DNA of 64,000 nt from Hedera helix (GCA_947179155.2 OX359264.1:53541702-53605701); one strand, 5' to 3'. Shown: positions 1-13,170, numbered from the stretch's first letter. A program made the numbers and translations. Notes: a model not told the origin generated them from the letters alone.

Positions 1-1285
1 GGAGCAACATTAACAAAAGGAATAAGACTAGGACTAGGATCGGAACAGGGTTGTTATGCTACAACAACCAGGGTTTCAATTAGAATGATGAATCAGCAAA
101 CCCAGCTCGGATTTGATCCATTATGACATCTTTTGCTATTAATTTTACTTTAATGTTGCTTGGAAATGGTATTGGAATAAAGCCTGGTGATTTTTAAGCA
201 AAAACAAAGGGATTTAAAGGTTTAAAGAAGCTTTTTTTAAGACCTTTCGTGTTTATGGCTGCGAATCGATCTCAAATGTAAATTTTTGATGAATCTAGAT
301 CATGTGTTCATCATAGCAAGGAGGAGTTACTGAGGTTTTGATCTTGTCTTGCCTTTGCCTTTTAACAACCATGGGTTGATATATCTTGTCTTGCCTTTGC
401 TGATTAAATGTTGTGCTGAATTTATTTATTTTCTTGCACCGTCTCTCGATATTAAGCAATCTCGATATTAAGCAAGTCAAGAACATCCGCACAATCATTG
501 TGTTGTGCGGACGGTAGTTTGTATAATTTTAAAATAGGGATAATATATTTTTTTCTTTGTAGGCATTAGTCTGCATTTTAGTTTGGGGATGTTCCCCAAA
601 CTAACTGAGGACAGTGGTAACATCAATCATATTTTGGATAGTGAGAAGGGTGTCTCTGTGTGTGTGTGTATTAAATACCTTTCACGATCAACACTATTAA
701 ATACTATTAAAAAAACACAAACACAAAAAGAAGTCCAGCATATTTTTAATAAAAAACACATATTGCAGCCCAAAATATTTTTTTAGAAAAAGAATACATA
801 AAGCAGCCCAAGATCTTTTGTATTAAAACAAAAGATATACATACATAAAAACCACAACATTTTTTTCATTAAATGAAACAAACACAACGCAACCCAACAT
901 ATGTTAGGGGGAAAAAGGAAAGAAAAGAAGCAAAACACATCAAACCCAACATATATTATAACTTACTACAAAATTAAAACCAAACCAATATAGCCCAACA
1001 CATTTTGCCCAACCCATAGTAGTCGGGCAGTCGAATTAATTAGAACTTGGTAGGCAAAAAAGAAGAGAGCACGGCAAAGAAGAAGAAGAAGAGAGCACGG
1101 CGAAGAAGAAGAGAGCACAGTAAAGAAGAAATCGAATAACAAATAGCACCACAAATTGCAGAAGAAGCAGAGATATGCAATAGCAATTTAAAAAAATAAG
1201 TTGCAGCAGTTAATCGAAAAAGAAGATTGCAGAGATATGCAGTAGCGATCGAGGAAAATAAGTTGCAGCAGTTAATCGAAGTAGA

Positions 1286-1790
1286 ACTTTTCTCTCTTAG
1301 CTAAATCCAACCTTAAAGCGACGGCTTGGCCATGAAGGCGTCCAACTTTTCTCTCTTAGCCAAATCCAACCCTAAAGCGACAGCTTGGCCATAAAGGCGT
1401 CGCCTAGGCGACGATTTGTGACGCCTACATAGCCAAGCCGAAAGAGCTTTTCTCTCTTAGCCAAATCCACCCCTAAAGCAACGGCTTGGCCATGAAGGCG
1501 TCCAAGGCGACAATTTGTGACACCTACATGTCCAAGGCGCTCGCTTTTGTTGTTGTCTCTAAGTCGTCGAAAAAGAAGAAGAAATCAAAGATTCCTAACC
1601 TTTCTCTCTTAGCCAAATCCAACCCTAAAGCAACGGTTTGGCCATGAAGGCATCCAAGGTGTCGCCTAGGTGACGATTTGTAACACCTACATGTCCGAGA
1701 CGCTCGCTTTTATTGTTGTCTCTAAGTTGAGCACTTGCCTTACTTGTGTCATAGCGCTCAGAAGCCTAGGCATCATCTAAGTGACGACTT
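1286..1790. repeat. Diverged tandem repeat (ctctcttagccaaatcc units)
   Basis: At least four units begin with tttctctcttagccaaatcc followed by a cgacggcttggccatgaagg-like segment, at about 1286, 1346, 1447 and 1600. The last two units are longer and share a gtgacacctacatgtcc segment and a cgctcgcttttgttgttgtc segment. Short palindromes such as gtcgcctaggcgac sit between them. The units are GC-richer than the surrounding DNA. I do not recognise the family; it may be part of a decayed transposon. Confidence 0.55.
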
Positions 1791-1843
1791 GATAAACTTG
1801 AAGACTATAACTATCCTTATAATTGTGGATATGAATCATTCCA

Positions 1844-1869
1844 CTATATATATATATATATATATATAA
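1844..1869. repeat. AT dinucleotide microsatellite
   Basis: About 12 consecutive TA units inside AT-rich DNA. Confidence 0.85.
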
Positions 1870-2102
1870 GAGACTACTATGGATGAAGTATACTTGGTGA
1901 TTCCACAACAAAGTATTACTTTCACACTTCACTTGCATTCCGTGAAAATGGAGGAATGGGTTCAAATACGTAATCGATTGAAGAGAAATTAAAATAAGGT
2001 GAATGAGCACGCCGAGTGAAACTGTGGGTGTGAGCTGATCTATAATACATTGAAGTGGATTCACAAATATGAGTTAAAAGAACAAAAGTCAAAGGAGCAT
2101 AC

Positions 2103-5100
2103 ATATTCCCATAACTGTTTTTGGCGTACGCACCACCCTCATGACCAGCATACATAAAAAGTGATCCAGAATGTTTAAGGGAGACCTGGGAGTACAAACA
2201 TAATTAATAGAAGAATTCAAATTTGAGGTCAGTGTTAAGTTATAATAAGAAAGGGGCAAAAGGGAATATGAAAAATTCCAAAAATGCAATCTGAAATAAA
2301 GTGTGTGAACCCTATACCTCCATTGTAGCCAGCCCTTTGGAGACCATTTCTATCATCCTCATCCTAATCTGAATCCAAACAAGCACATATTATGATAGTT
2401 AACCATGCGCCAACCTAATCATAGCAAATAAAGTCACTACTCACCAAGAAAAGAATATAGCCAAAACAAACTCTAAAATTATGACGATACACTCTTACAC
2501 AAGAAGAATGATCAAAAAATTTAGAATGCAAAACATATAGCAAATAATTGAGAACTTAAACAAGACGAATATTGCATACTTGTATTAATGCCTGTTGACT
2601 TCCAGATCAAACTCCAGAAAATTTTATTTCAATCTTACTTAATAGTAAATTCTGTTTGATCTTCCTTAATAAGGGGGAATAAAATTCCCTTGCAAAACGT
2701 TTCATCCATTTATGGTTTCTTAAAGTAAAGACATGTCAACTGGCAAAAATTAATACTGATGCAAACACTTTCATTTCAAAGCAAAAATATGAGCTGCTCT
2801 ATTGGCTTCACAATATCATCAGAAATTACTAGTACCAGGTTACACTAAAATACTAACGTCAAGACCATGACATGACGTCTCATGCAAAATGGGTCTGCTA
2901 ATATATAGCAGATATATATCATATATCTCAAGGCCAAGAAGCAGTGTGGTATTATTTCTGATGTTATCCTTCTATGGTTTTAAAATGAAAGTTGTAAAAG
3001 AACTTCTATATGCGTAAAAGTCCTATTATAAAGATTTTGTTGAAAGTCGGCAAACTCCTTAGGCCTTCCCCATATTTGCCAGTACCATCCTCTGCCAAAG
3101 AGCATCTCTGTCTGCACGATCCTACCAAAACCACTTAACTAGTTATACTGAGTTGAAAATAACAAAAAATCAAATTCCAAGACCCCTTCCCGAGATGGGA
3201 GAGCATACCTCTGCCCAGTTAAAAAGGTAATACTTTATTCTAAACTCCTGAACCTTCCCAAAGGAAAAAACCTGCTCCTTAAATAGAATTTGAAATACTC
3301 AGTAATAACATCAAGTATGCTGGTGATCATTATGATATATTTCTTTACCCGCCAAACTGTTCATTCTTGACCTATTAGCAAACTCACAAATATAATATAG
3401 AACATCATGTTAAGGACAAGTGAACAAATAAATATGTTGGCTTAAATATCTTAAAACAAAAAATGCATCTGATCTTTTCTTTCCCATCATTTCCTTTGTT
3501 AGTCTACCATTTCTACCTTTATTATTGTTTTCGGTGCTTGTGCTTGTGCATGTGTACAACAGTGCGTCTTTTGAGAATATCACCTAGGATATAAATCATG
3601 TGAGATATCCTATTCAAAACATTATTCACTTCTCAGGAAAACATCATGCAAATGTACAGTCCCCAAACAAAGGTAATATATTTATGGTCGTGCAAAATCA
3701 TTTGCATAACCAGGATGAATACAAGAGGAAGGGGGGAAATTACCTCATGATCAGACTTTTCATTTTCAAATTTGGGATAGAAAGTCGCTCTTATATTGAC
3801 AAGTGAGTATGTAGAGTTATCCACAGTGAAGTTCTCCATCAACTTAGTCAAAACAGTGTTGCTTTTTTCAGCTGATGCTGTTTCAGCTCCATTTCCCTTG
3901 TTTGTAACTGTTGCCTGATCAACTGGTGTTTTTCCAACTTCTACTGTCGTGGCTCCACTTACTGTTCCATACGACATTGGCTTCCAAATAAATTTGTGAC
4001 CATGCACAGGGGCATGCAGTGTTGGTTCATCACTCCCGAACCATATAGATGGGACTGAAGCATGGGACTGCCCACTGTTTTCAGCAACATTCATCACACT
4101 CAGTCTGTCACTGATAGACTCAGTAGCTTCTGTAGATATATCCTTCTTAGCTTGTTCCCCCTTTTTCCAGGCTTGCTCCATGTAACCACCTCTTGTCTTC
4201 TTAATTACAACAAAAAAAAAATAACTAATCAAATTATACTTGGCAGAAAACCAATAATGTACCAACAAACTCTACAGACATCATCATTATCGTAACCATG
4301 CAATACTATTTATTACTTGAAGATAGTAATGGTATAGGTTGAAGATAACAATGACAGAGCAGGCAAAGAAAGATGGAAACATCACTACACAATAAACAAC
4401 TAAAAAAGCCAGCATAGATGTTACTGAGAGAACACACGTTACAATTACAAAACGGGCAACCATTGTATCTCCAAATACTTTTTTCTAGGAAAAAAAAAAA
4501 AACAAAAAACAAAGGCATCAATAAATAAACTTTTCTATCTCCATCTCTGAATTGTTTCCTCAGACACAGGTTGTGTTTGTTTATCTCTTAACCCGACATC
4601 TGAATAGGTAAGAGGTTAAAGTTATTTGTTAAAATTTTGCTTCAAGTCTAAATCATTATGAGCTGTTTAAATAAAATTTGATAATTTTTTTTATATAAAA
4701 ATACATTTAACAATATTATACACTCATTTTTATTAAATTAAAATTTTAAAATTATTAAAAAAAAATTATCCTTTAAAATGGTAAAATAGTGTCATCAAAA
4801 TATAAAAAAAAAGGGATAACCAAACAAAGGAAAAAAACTATCACAAATACTCCAATTATCCAACCAAAAATAAGAAACAAAAGGAAAACGTAAACCCAAA
4901 CCTGCTGATGATTATGTTTCGACTCAAAAAAAAATTAACAGCAGAAAAATTAGTTTGGTTTTATCATCGATCATCACATTAATTACAAAATAACAATCAA
5001 AAAAAAAAATTAAGTACAATTACACACCAGGTCGTACGGCTTAATTGAATGATCGAGTGAGGAGTTGGAGCTTATATAACGAAAAGGAGAGAGAAAGCGG

Positions 5101-5168
5101 AAGCTTCTGGAATTGAGAGAAACTGAAGATGAATAAAATGTGGAAATAATCCTGTGGGATACCGACAT
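2103..5168 (-). CDS. RNL: tRNA ligase, 5' part of gene (exons 1-5 of a larger gene)
   Basis: Plant tRNA ligase joins tRNA halves after intron removal and re-ligates bZIP60 mRNA in the unfolded-protein response. The family protein is about 1,100 aa with ligase, kinase and phosphodiesterase domains; only the N-terminal 250 residues are here. Proposed exons on the minus strand are 5168-5028 (47 codons, Ser/Arg-rich, targeting-peptide-like), 4922-4902 (a 21-nt microexon), 4199-3744 (152 codons), 2368-2318 (17 codons) and 2185-2103 (83 nt, ending in phase 2). All introns are GT-AG and the first four junctions are phase 0. Recognition rests on WKPMSYGTVSG, IRATFYPKFENEKSDHE, MRMIEMVSKGLATMEV and VSLKHSGSLFMYAGHEGGAY, which match my memory of plant RNL. 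Exons 3-5 are firm. Exon 1 and the microexon are inferred from the open frame, splice signals and fit to the known N-terminus. No later exon appears before the window edge, so the gene either has a long repeat-filled intron or is truncated. An ATG at 4181 inside exon 3 would be an alternative start. Confidence 0.85.
2369..3743 (-). other. RNL intron 3
   Basis: A 1375-nt intron with donor GTAATT at 3743 and acceptor TTCAG ending at 2369. It is AT-rich and I see no other gene or recognisable mobile element in it. Confidence 0.7.
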
Positions 5169-5310
5169 TCACGGGGATGGTGATCGAGCGAAACTGTATA
5201 CATATATCCAGTAATGGAGGGGGAAATGTCTAAATTAGTAAAAATCAGGAGTCATTTGAGGGTGCGAACAGAACTCCACCGCCTTGAGAAGTAAACAGAA
5301 AATGAGGGCT
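5169..5310. other. RNL upstream flank
   Basis: Immediate 5' flank of RNL. I found no clear TATA box upstream of the proposed ATG; the TATATAAG on the minus strand near 5073-5080 falls inside proposed exon 1. Confidence 0.4.
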
Positions 5311-5641
5311 AGAGCATCTCCAGCAGCTACATGGATTATATTTAATTCATATAATATTAATAAATATTTTTTATTCTTCAATTTTTTTAGTAAATAGGTT
5401 ATTCTATGAATTATAATATTAAAAAATTAAAATATACATATAATTTTAAAAAAAAATAATCATTCTTCTATTATCTCATTTAAATATAATTAAAATTATT
5501 ATCCATAGATTATTAAATTCATAAATTTAGTCTTTTTGATGTTTAAAATATAGTCTTAAATTATATTTAATCTAACTACTGAAGATGAAAAATAAATCTT
5601 AGACTATATTTAATCTAGAAATCTATTACTGGAGATGGCCT
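5311..5641. mobile_element. MITE with GAGCATCTCCAG-type termini
   Basis: The left end reads agagcatctccagcag and the right end reads ctactggagatggcctt, an imperfect inverted repeat of about 14 bp. The interior is about 330 bp of AT-rich non-coding DNA with two subterminal copies of actatatttaatct. Such ends are common in plant MITEs. No convincing long target duplication is visible, so the superfamily is not assigned. Confidence 0.5.
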
Positions 5642-8640
5642 TACATACTTATATTCACACCTTCCTACTAATTTTATTTAATATGTTATATTTTTATAAT
5701 TATAAATAATATAATTAAAATCAACACTTATCAATTAATTTAATATATTAAATAGCATAATTATTTTTAAAATAAAAACAATTAGATAGTTTTTATTATT
5801 TGATAAACATGTAAATTTTTTATTAAAATTTTAATATAGTTAAAAATTCTTCTAAATTTTTTACGGTAATTTTTTTTTTTATAATTCTAATTTTTAGTAT
5901 GATTGACCTTAACATTATTTAATATCTATTAATATTTTTTACTCGTTGCTAATAAAATTATTAAAATTAAATAATTAATATATTAAATAAAATTAAAAGA
6001 TAGATATAATAGAATGGAGTCAAATCGTTACAATAAATTGAACGTGCGTGAAAAAAAAAAAGGAAATTGATATTTTTATAAGATTTTTTGATATTTTTAC
6101 ATAAAAAATAACGCAATAAATTTATAACGACAGTTTATACGTGAAAATATCATATTTTTTTTAAAAGAACAAAAGGCAGAACATACTTTCAAGTTTCAAC
6201 CTTTAGAGAAGTTTGTGTAGTGTCTACAAAAGAATGTCTCGTCGGAAATGCATATCATACTCTTAAGCCATAAAAAGGAATAACTCTACATACGCAAAAA
6301 TTAATCATAAAAATTAATAATAAAATTAATTTTAACTATTAAAAAATGTGACTTAGTATAAATTTTAATGTAAAATTATATTTTTTAATGATTAAGATGA
6401 ATGTAATAATTAATTTTGTTATTAGATATTATATATGTAGATTTGTCCATTAAAAAGTGCTCTAAGTTTCGTAGCAACCCAAGTTGTGCTGCCATTAAAA
6501 TAAAAAATAAATTAAAAGAGGGAAGTTGCCCAAAGCTTATTTTGTAGAATAAAGGATTAATAATTAAGAAAGGAGATTTTGGTCGTCATCCTAGAAAAGC
6601 TTTCATAATTCACAAAAACATTTCCTCAATGAAAAGCCTTTCGATGATAAATTTACACCCAAAAGATCTAACTTTACCAATTAAAATAGAAAAAAGAAGA
6701 AAGTAAAAAAAGAAACAAGGGGAGGTGGAAAGGGAAATCAAGTGTTTCTTCTAGGTGATGTTAACTTTATGGATAATTTTATCATAGAGGGGAATACCAT
6801 TTCGTATAATTTTTTAAAGAATATTATCCCTGTTTTAAAATATAAAATTATTAATAATTTTTAAAATTAATTAAAAATATTTTTAAAATTATTATAAATT
6901 TCTTTAATCTTAATCAATATAATAATTATTATCATAAATTATTTTAAAATTACTATTTATTATAAAATTCATTTTTTTATAAATTTTAAGGAGTGTTTAT
7001 TATATAAGTCACGTAAGATACAGTCCGAAATTTAAATATTATTATGTATATGATTACTAGTAATAGAAATTCGTCACATCTTATAAGTTATTTTGATTAC
7101 TGGTAATATTTGTTGCTAGTCTTTGATACAAAATCAATATCACTATGTGTATTTTTGTTATATTTGCCTTTTACCAAAATACCCCATATACTACTTTATG
7201 TCAAATATTTTACTAACAAATTTTTGACAAATATAATTAAACACTAAAAATATTATCCAAATAGTTAATTCAATAGTATTCAATAATATATATTTAAAGT
7301 TTTATTACTTTTATAAAATATTCAATTATTAATACATAGATAAAGATTAATTAATTAAGTCAAATTAAGCACAATAATAAAATAAATTTATAATAATAAA
7401 TAACTAAACAAGATGAATAGGGACAAATTAGAATATTTATGTTCAAATTATTAAAATAAATAAGAGTGTATTTGATATATGGGTATTTGCTTAGTAATTT
7501 TTTTTCATAATTATGTATAAATAAAGATATTTATGTCCAATTTACTAAAATATGATAGATATTTTTGTCTATAGAAAAATCTTAAGATGATCAAGAATTC
7601 AAGATGTGGTAATCTAAGATTAACACCTATTTCTTATCATTCAGATACTCGCCTCAGGTAAAAATCTTGACACTTTACCAATATAAACATGCACAATTTA
7701 TTAGAATGACCAACTCATATTATCGGTTATCTAAGATGACCATTTCATATGACTTATAATAAACACCCTCTTAATGAATTATCTCAATTTTGAGTTTAAA
7801 AATATATCAAAATAATTTTTAAAAGTCGATGATGATCATATTATTTGGAACGAAGGGAATATTATTCCATTTTTTATATTTAGAACATATTTGTTTGTAA
7901 GGATTATAATTTTAAAAATATACTAATGAATTGTAATTCCAAGAACGCTAAGCCTAGAATTAGATAGTCATGTTACATTTTGTTTAGAATAAGATTATTC
8001 GTGGGATAATTTAAAATAATCTCATGTCATATTTGTTTTGTTTTTAACTAATTAAAGAATTGGATAAAAATCTATCATTTAAACTATCACACCCTTATTA
8101 GTAATAAAAAAAGAATTGGATAAAAAGCTATCATTTGTGAATTGGATAAAAACTTATTATTTTGACTATCATATCCTTACTAATAATAACAAAGAGATCG
8201 TAATCTCAATAGTGTAAATACAGATGGGTAGAATATGACACACCTGGCATTTTATTAAAAGGTAAAGATTAAGTTTGTTCACAAATTTATAATCCCAAAT
8301 GTTAATTATTATAATACATGGTTGGACATAGTATTAAATAATTCCATACTTCAAGCTATTTTGTTATCCCAAACTAATTATCTCAATCTACTTTTTAAAA
8401 CGAACAAAAAATTTAAAATTAATAGTTAAATTCTAAATATTATCTTTACAAACAAATATCTCATTAACATATACGTATTGAGCTAAGTTCAAAGTAAAGT
8501 TCATAAATCAGACAACTAGATTGGCTAATATTTTGCTATTTGGCTCGAGTGATTATTTAGTGTTTATGTGACAGCTGTCATGTGGTGTCTCGGAGTGGTG
8601 TGCTGTCACAGACACTTAAAAATAAAATCTTACTTTGAAA
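5642..8640. other. AT-rich intergenic DNA
   Basis: No ORF of interest and no recognisable RNA gene. Around 8040-8180 a gaattggataaaaa-type segment recurs three times. Near 8568 is the short palindrome tgacagctgtca. Confidence 0.5.
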
Positions 8641-10190
8641 AAATATTAATGTAGTTACGTAAGCAAGAGTCGATCCCACAAAAAATGATTAATTTAATTT
8701 TATATTTTTGTAAACCAAATTTATTTTGCGGGGGGGGGGGGGGGGGGGGGGGGGGGTTGAACTAAAAGAAATAAATAGAATAAACTAAAATAAATAAATA
8801 TGCAAGTAATTTAATTAAAGAAATAAGAAGAAAAAGCCTTAGTTTAAGTTAACATCTATCATCAAGAATTTACAACTGTTCATTGATGCAATAATAAATC
8901 AATTAATATTTTGAACATTCACCGTAGGAATAACTACTCGCAGGTGGAATAATTTTTCTCATCTCTCCGTAATTTTAGTTAAGTAGACACTCGCGTTCTA
9001 AATTGCCCTTACTACTAAACAACCTTCGGCACGTGCTAAAGTTTTAATTTAATAGCAGTTTTAAGAATTAGAGAAATCGTTGAACTAAACAACACAAGCT
9101 ACGCGTTTGCATTTAATTTAGATGAACATTTTTTCTAATATAAAATAATCTTTTGATCTGCAAAATAATTATTAATCTTAGTTGCTTCATAAATTAAAGT
9201 GGTCAAATAATTACGGATTTGATATTTAATTTAACAGTAGATTAATGCAAATAATAAACTAGTAGGCCTCCTACCAATTAAACGAATTAATCATATAAAT
9301 AAACATAGAAGAATATCCAATACTCAAAATATAATTTGTACAATTAAAATAAATTAGATCTCACAGTGTATTAATCTTGATGGCTTCAATCACTTAAATA
9401 AAAAATTTTTTTAACTACACATAACAATAAAAAGCACTAAAAAATAATAGAGAGAATTTTCTAGCAAAGTTGTATGTTCTCAATTGTGTATTACATCATT
9501 TATTTATAGGCTACATAATTCTCTTAATCTTAATAAAATTTATTATTTCTAAACCCTAATAAAATTTATAAATACTAAATAAAATAATAATTAAAATCCT
9601 ATTTTTAATCCTTTTTCAATTTGCAATTGAAACTCTTTAATTTACAGGCTTGCAAACACACATGAAATCAAACCAAGTTGCTGGATAATTCGGACAGCAA
9701 GGAAAAAGGAACAAACAAGACCCACGCGAAAATAAAAAGAAAGCAAGAAGCTGCAGCCACTTCACGCGCCTGTTACCAGTGAAAAAATCCACCGCATGTT
9801 ACCGTTAGCGCGTGTAACCACGCGCCTGCAAGCAATGTCTCCGCGCATTGCGCTTCTCTACACCATCTGCTGCAAACGACGTCGCCCAGCTCAGCGAGAA
9901 TTCTAATACTTACCTGCGCGCGTAGCGCGGTAACTCTTGTACCTAATTACAAAAATGCCATCGAGCTGTTTATTTACAATGATGCCATCCAGCTATTATT
10001 TAATTACCGTTTTGTCATTTCAGCCATAATTCCTACAAAATTAAAATTAATAAAAATATATTAAATTAAATAAATTATCTAAAATACTAAAAATATTTAA
10101 AAGCTCATAAATAATTAAGCTTAAAAATACCTAATAAATAGATATAAAATTTATTTATCACGGAACATTTAATAATTTTTCATTTTGCCC
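8641..10190. mobile_element. Probable decayed retroelement-derived stretch
   Basis: No ORF is preserved. The segment runs from a gagtcgatcccacaaa motif, through a 27-G run, to a GC-richer patch at about 9660-9940 and then a segment ending near ttatttatcacgg. This arrangement resembles non-coding parts of LTR retrotransposons that I have seen in other plant genomes, but I cannot define its ends, its LTRs or a target duplication. Confidence 0.3.
8730..8756. repeat. Homopolymer run of 27 G
   Basis: 27 consecutive G on the plus strand, preceded by a single C at 8729. The run length may be unreliable in the assembly. Confidence 0.9.
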
Positions 10191-11255
10191 ATTATATTAC
10201 TATTGCGATTATTCTATGCTTTGTAATTTATATTTTACTATCTTATAAACAACACGAAAACAACATACTATTGGTAAAAATGGGAACCAATTTATGTTTT
10301 TCTTCATTTTTTACATACAAACTGACTGATTTGGTATAATCATATACTCCGTTTATTTTTATTTTTGGTAAACACAAGAATTTCATTACCTGAAAATAAC
10401 AAAAAAAGAAAGGAAAAAGAGTAGTACAGTACAAATGTAGAATAAGAATAAAGAATAGAGATAATAATACTGTTGTTGAAGCTTCTGACTTATGCAGGTG
10501 TTTCCCACAATTGTATGAATGAATCATTTATTTATGCCCGTTCCGTAATGACTTAATTTAAAATTAAAATTTAAGTTAATTTATAAATCATTTTAAGGTG
10601 TGACTTATAAAAAAAAACGTTCGATACTATAATGATTTATAAATAAGAAATTAAGTAAAAAAAAATTAAAAGTGTTAGGTTAATAATGACTTATAAATTA
10701 AAATAAAGTATAAAAATTACTAAAAAGAACATAATAAAAAGATATATTGATTCAATATCATATCTTAAGAATCACTATTTTTTCATTAACTAAAATACTA
10801 AACAAATAAATGCATAATATTTTCTTATACATATTTATAATATATTACGTTATATAATATATAATATTATATATGCATATATTATATTATGTGTTATATA
10901 CACACACACACACACATTATATATTATATTGTATAGTATCAATTATATATATATTTATTTATTTCGGTGACAACATTTTGTCTTAACATTTTTAATTGAC
11001 TAAAGTACAGATTGAACTATAAAGTTGTAAGAATTTTGAGTTTTGCACCCTATTGTTTAAAATGTATCTAAGTGCATCCTAAAATATTTTTTTGCTTAAA
11101 ACAATATAGTTTGCACCCAAAATTGAGGGTGCATTTTGTTTATCAGAAATAACTTTGGGGTGTATTTTGTTTGAATTTTTTTTTATGGTGCATTTAGATA
11201 TGTTTTAAAAATTAAGGCGCAAAACTCAAAATTCTTATAATTTTGGGGTATAATA
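10191..11255. other. AT-rich intergenic DNA
   Basis: No gene seen. A CA dinucleotide run lies near 10900-10916. About 11040-11230 contains an inverted, diverged pair of segments (gagttttgcacc... and ...aaggcgcaaaactcaaaa), possibly another small inverted-repeat element. Confidence 0.4.
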
Positions 11256-11448
11256 TGTTAGGATTTGCATTTGTATGATTTAATGATACAAAAATGATTA
11301 ATTTATAATTGATTAGTAACTTTTCTAAAGTCCTTATCTGAGATTTATTATCTAAGGACTTATAATAAAATGATCAAACTTGTTAGATTGATTTTTGAGA
11401 TGATGATATGTATAGACTGAAAGGATCAGATCTTTCGTAAAATTATTC

Positions 11449-11690
11449 TACATGTCCGTAAAGTCATTATTGATTGCAGAGTAAGTATTGAGTTAAAAGT
11501 ATAACAGTTGGAATCATCGAACAAACTATTAAGCTGTCTAAGCAATCGTACAGCATTGTAGAGTTACTCTGTCTATTCATAAAGTCTTTATTGTTTGTAG
11601 AGTAAGTCTTGAGTTCATAGTGCAGCAGTCAGAATAGTCAAGAAGATACTTGAGCTATATGAGCAATCGTAGATCAAGTTGTGGAGCTAC
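11449..11690. repeat. Diverged tandem duplication of about 120 bp
   Basis: Two adjacent units share the series gtaaagtcattattg/cataaagtctttattg, gcagagtaagt/gtagagtaagt, gagttaaaagt/gagttcatagt and gagcaatcgta/aagcaatcgta. The first is about 11449-11566 and the second about 11567-11690. Confidence 0.6.
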
Positions 11691-12671
11691 CTAAATAATC
11701 TTGAAATATCGTAGAAAATAATCTACTAAATCGAAATATGAAAGTTGTTAGCAAAGCACTATAGTAGTTCGTAAAGCAGCAAAAACATCTAAAGTACGTC
11801 AGAAACAGTTTACTATCAGGAACGTAGAGCTATATTCAAAATCGTAAAGTCGTTACCAAAGCTGAAAAAGCTGTTGAAAGAAGTTCACAGAGTCTGTTCC
11901 AGTATCGTAAAGCACATTTAGTATAGTAAATCTTAGAACATCTCACTGACTATGAGAAAGGCATTCGTAGATTTGAGTACGTTGAGTATTTTATATCAGA
12001 CTCTACATTCTTCATAAAACTCAAAGAATAAGTCAAGATTAAAGATATTGTCAGAACGGTTATAAATTTGACAAGTACAGAGTATTGCAGAGCTTAAATA
12101 TAAAGATTTCAAGAATGTTCTCGCCATCTTCAAATTAAAAAAGGAAGATCAGAAAGACTACATTGTAAAGTCTGTCACCTCAGTTCAGAGGTAGGTGGGA
12201 ACTATTGACTGATGGGATATACTAGGTCCAGAAGAAAGTTTTCTATCTACCCCAAAGTCAGAAGAGCATTAAAAGCACTATCAGAATATTAAATGCTCCA
12301 ATAGAGCTCTTCAACGGAACTATTTCTAAAAAGATATAAAATCGTATGAGGATTCAAATCCAAATACGAATCACACAAGTACAAAGCCAAATCTCTGCAA
12401 AAGCAAAAAGAAGAAATCTACTCTACGAACACAGAAGGAGAAGTAATTGTTCAACGCTACTAAGTACCAGAAGAATTCAAGCATCATTGCAAAGCTTAGC
12501 AGCACCTCGAACTAAATCAATAATCAGTTGTGATTCACTTGATCTATGAGATCATTATACCAAGTCAGAGTGACTTGAAGAGGTCTAAGTGTCCTAAACT
12601 AAATGTCTGAATATTTTGAGACTAAATGACTTGAAAGAATCTAAGTTATTCAATTGTAATATGGTTTAAGT

Positions 12672-12937
12672 TAGGGGTGTCCAAAATTTTCATTTTTTTT
12701 GGTATTTGAGGTATATTGGACCGGTCTGAACCGATCGGTTTGGTACAAAAAAAATCGATCCGTTATTGGTTCAGTATCGGTCCGGAGTTTTAGAAGATCG
12801 GTATTAACTGGTCCGAACCGGTTATATCGGTTTTCTAATTATTTATTTATTATTATTATTATTATTAATAAATAATAAATAATAATATTAATAATAAAAA
12901 TAGTATTATTATTATTTTTTATTATTATGAATTATTT

Positions 12938-12971
<34 letters not shown>

Positions 12972-13170
12972 TTAATATTATTATATTTTTTATTATTATT
13001 AATTATTTTTTAATAAAAATACTAATAATAAAAAAATTCGATTTATTTCAATAAAAATTGATACCGAAATGGTTAACCGGTTTGGTTCGGTATACCGATC
13101 CAACCAGTTTCGGTACAGAGTTTTATGTAATTTCGGTACCGGTTCAGTTTTTACTAAATGAACACCCCTA
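12672..13170. mobile_element. hAT-type MITE, copy 1
   Basis: Terminal inverted repeats TAGGGGTGTcCA... and ...TGAACACCCCTA bound a 499-bp non-coding element. The flanks are gtttaagt (12664-12671) and gtctgagt (13171-13178), an 8-bp target duplication with 6 of 8 positions matching. The interior has GGTTCGGTAccg-like motifs near both ends and a long TTA/AAT run in the middle. The 8-bp duplication and the (t)AGGGGTG ends point to the hAT superfamily. It cannot encode a transposase. Confidence 0.75.

Larger units (their letters stand above)
1..2102. other. Repeat-rich stretch without a confirmed gene
   Basis: No convincing coding exon was found on either strand. If the RNL gene is intact this is the inside of its intron 5. 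From 1 to 126 the plus strand is open in frame 1 and ends in TGA at 124-126, with AATAAA at about 175, so it could be the last exon of another gene, but 41 codons is too short to claim. About 1060-1290 is GAA-rich and contains two copies of a segment ending in ttgcagcagttaatcgaa. About 1286-1790 is a diverged tandem repeat, listed separately, and 1844-1869 is an AT dinucleotide run. Confidence 0.5.

Noticed and set aside
1..126. Last exon of a plus-strand gene
   Set aside because: A 41-codon open frame at a window edge is not significant and matches nothing I know.
5073..5080. TATATAAG as a TATA box for RNL
   Set aside because: It lies inside the open frame proposed for exon 1, downstream of the ATG.
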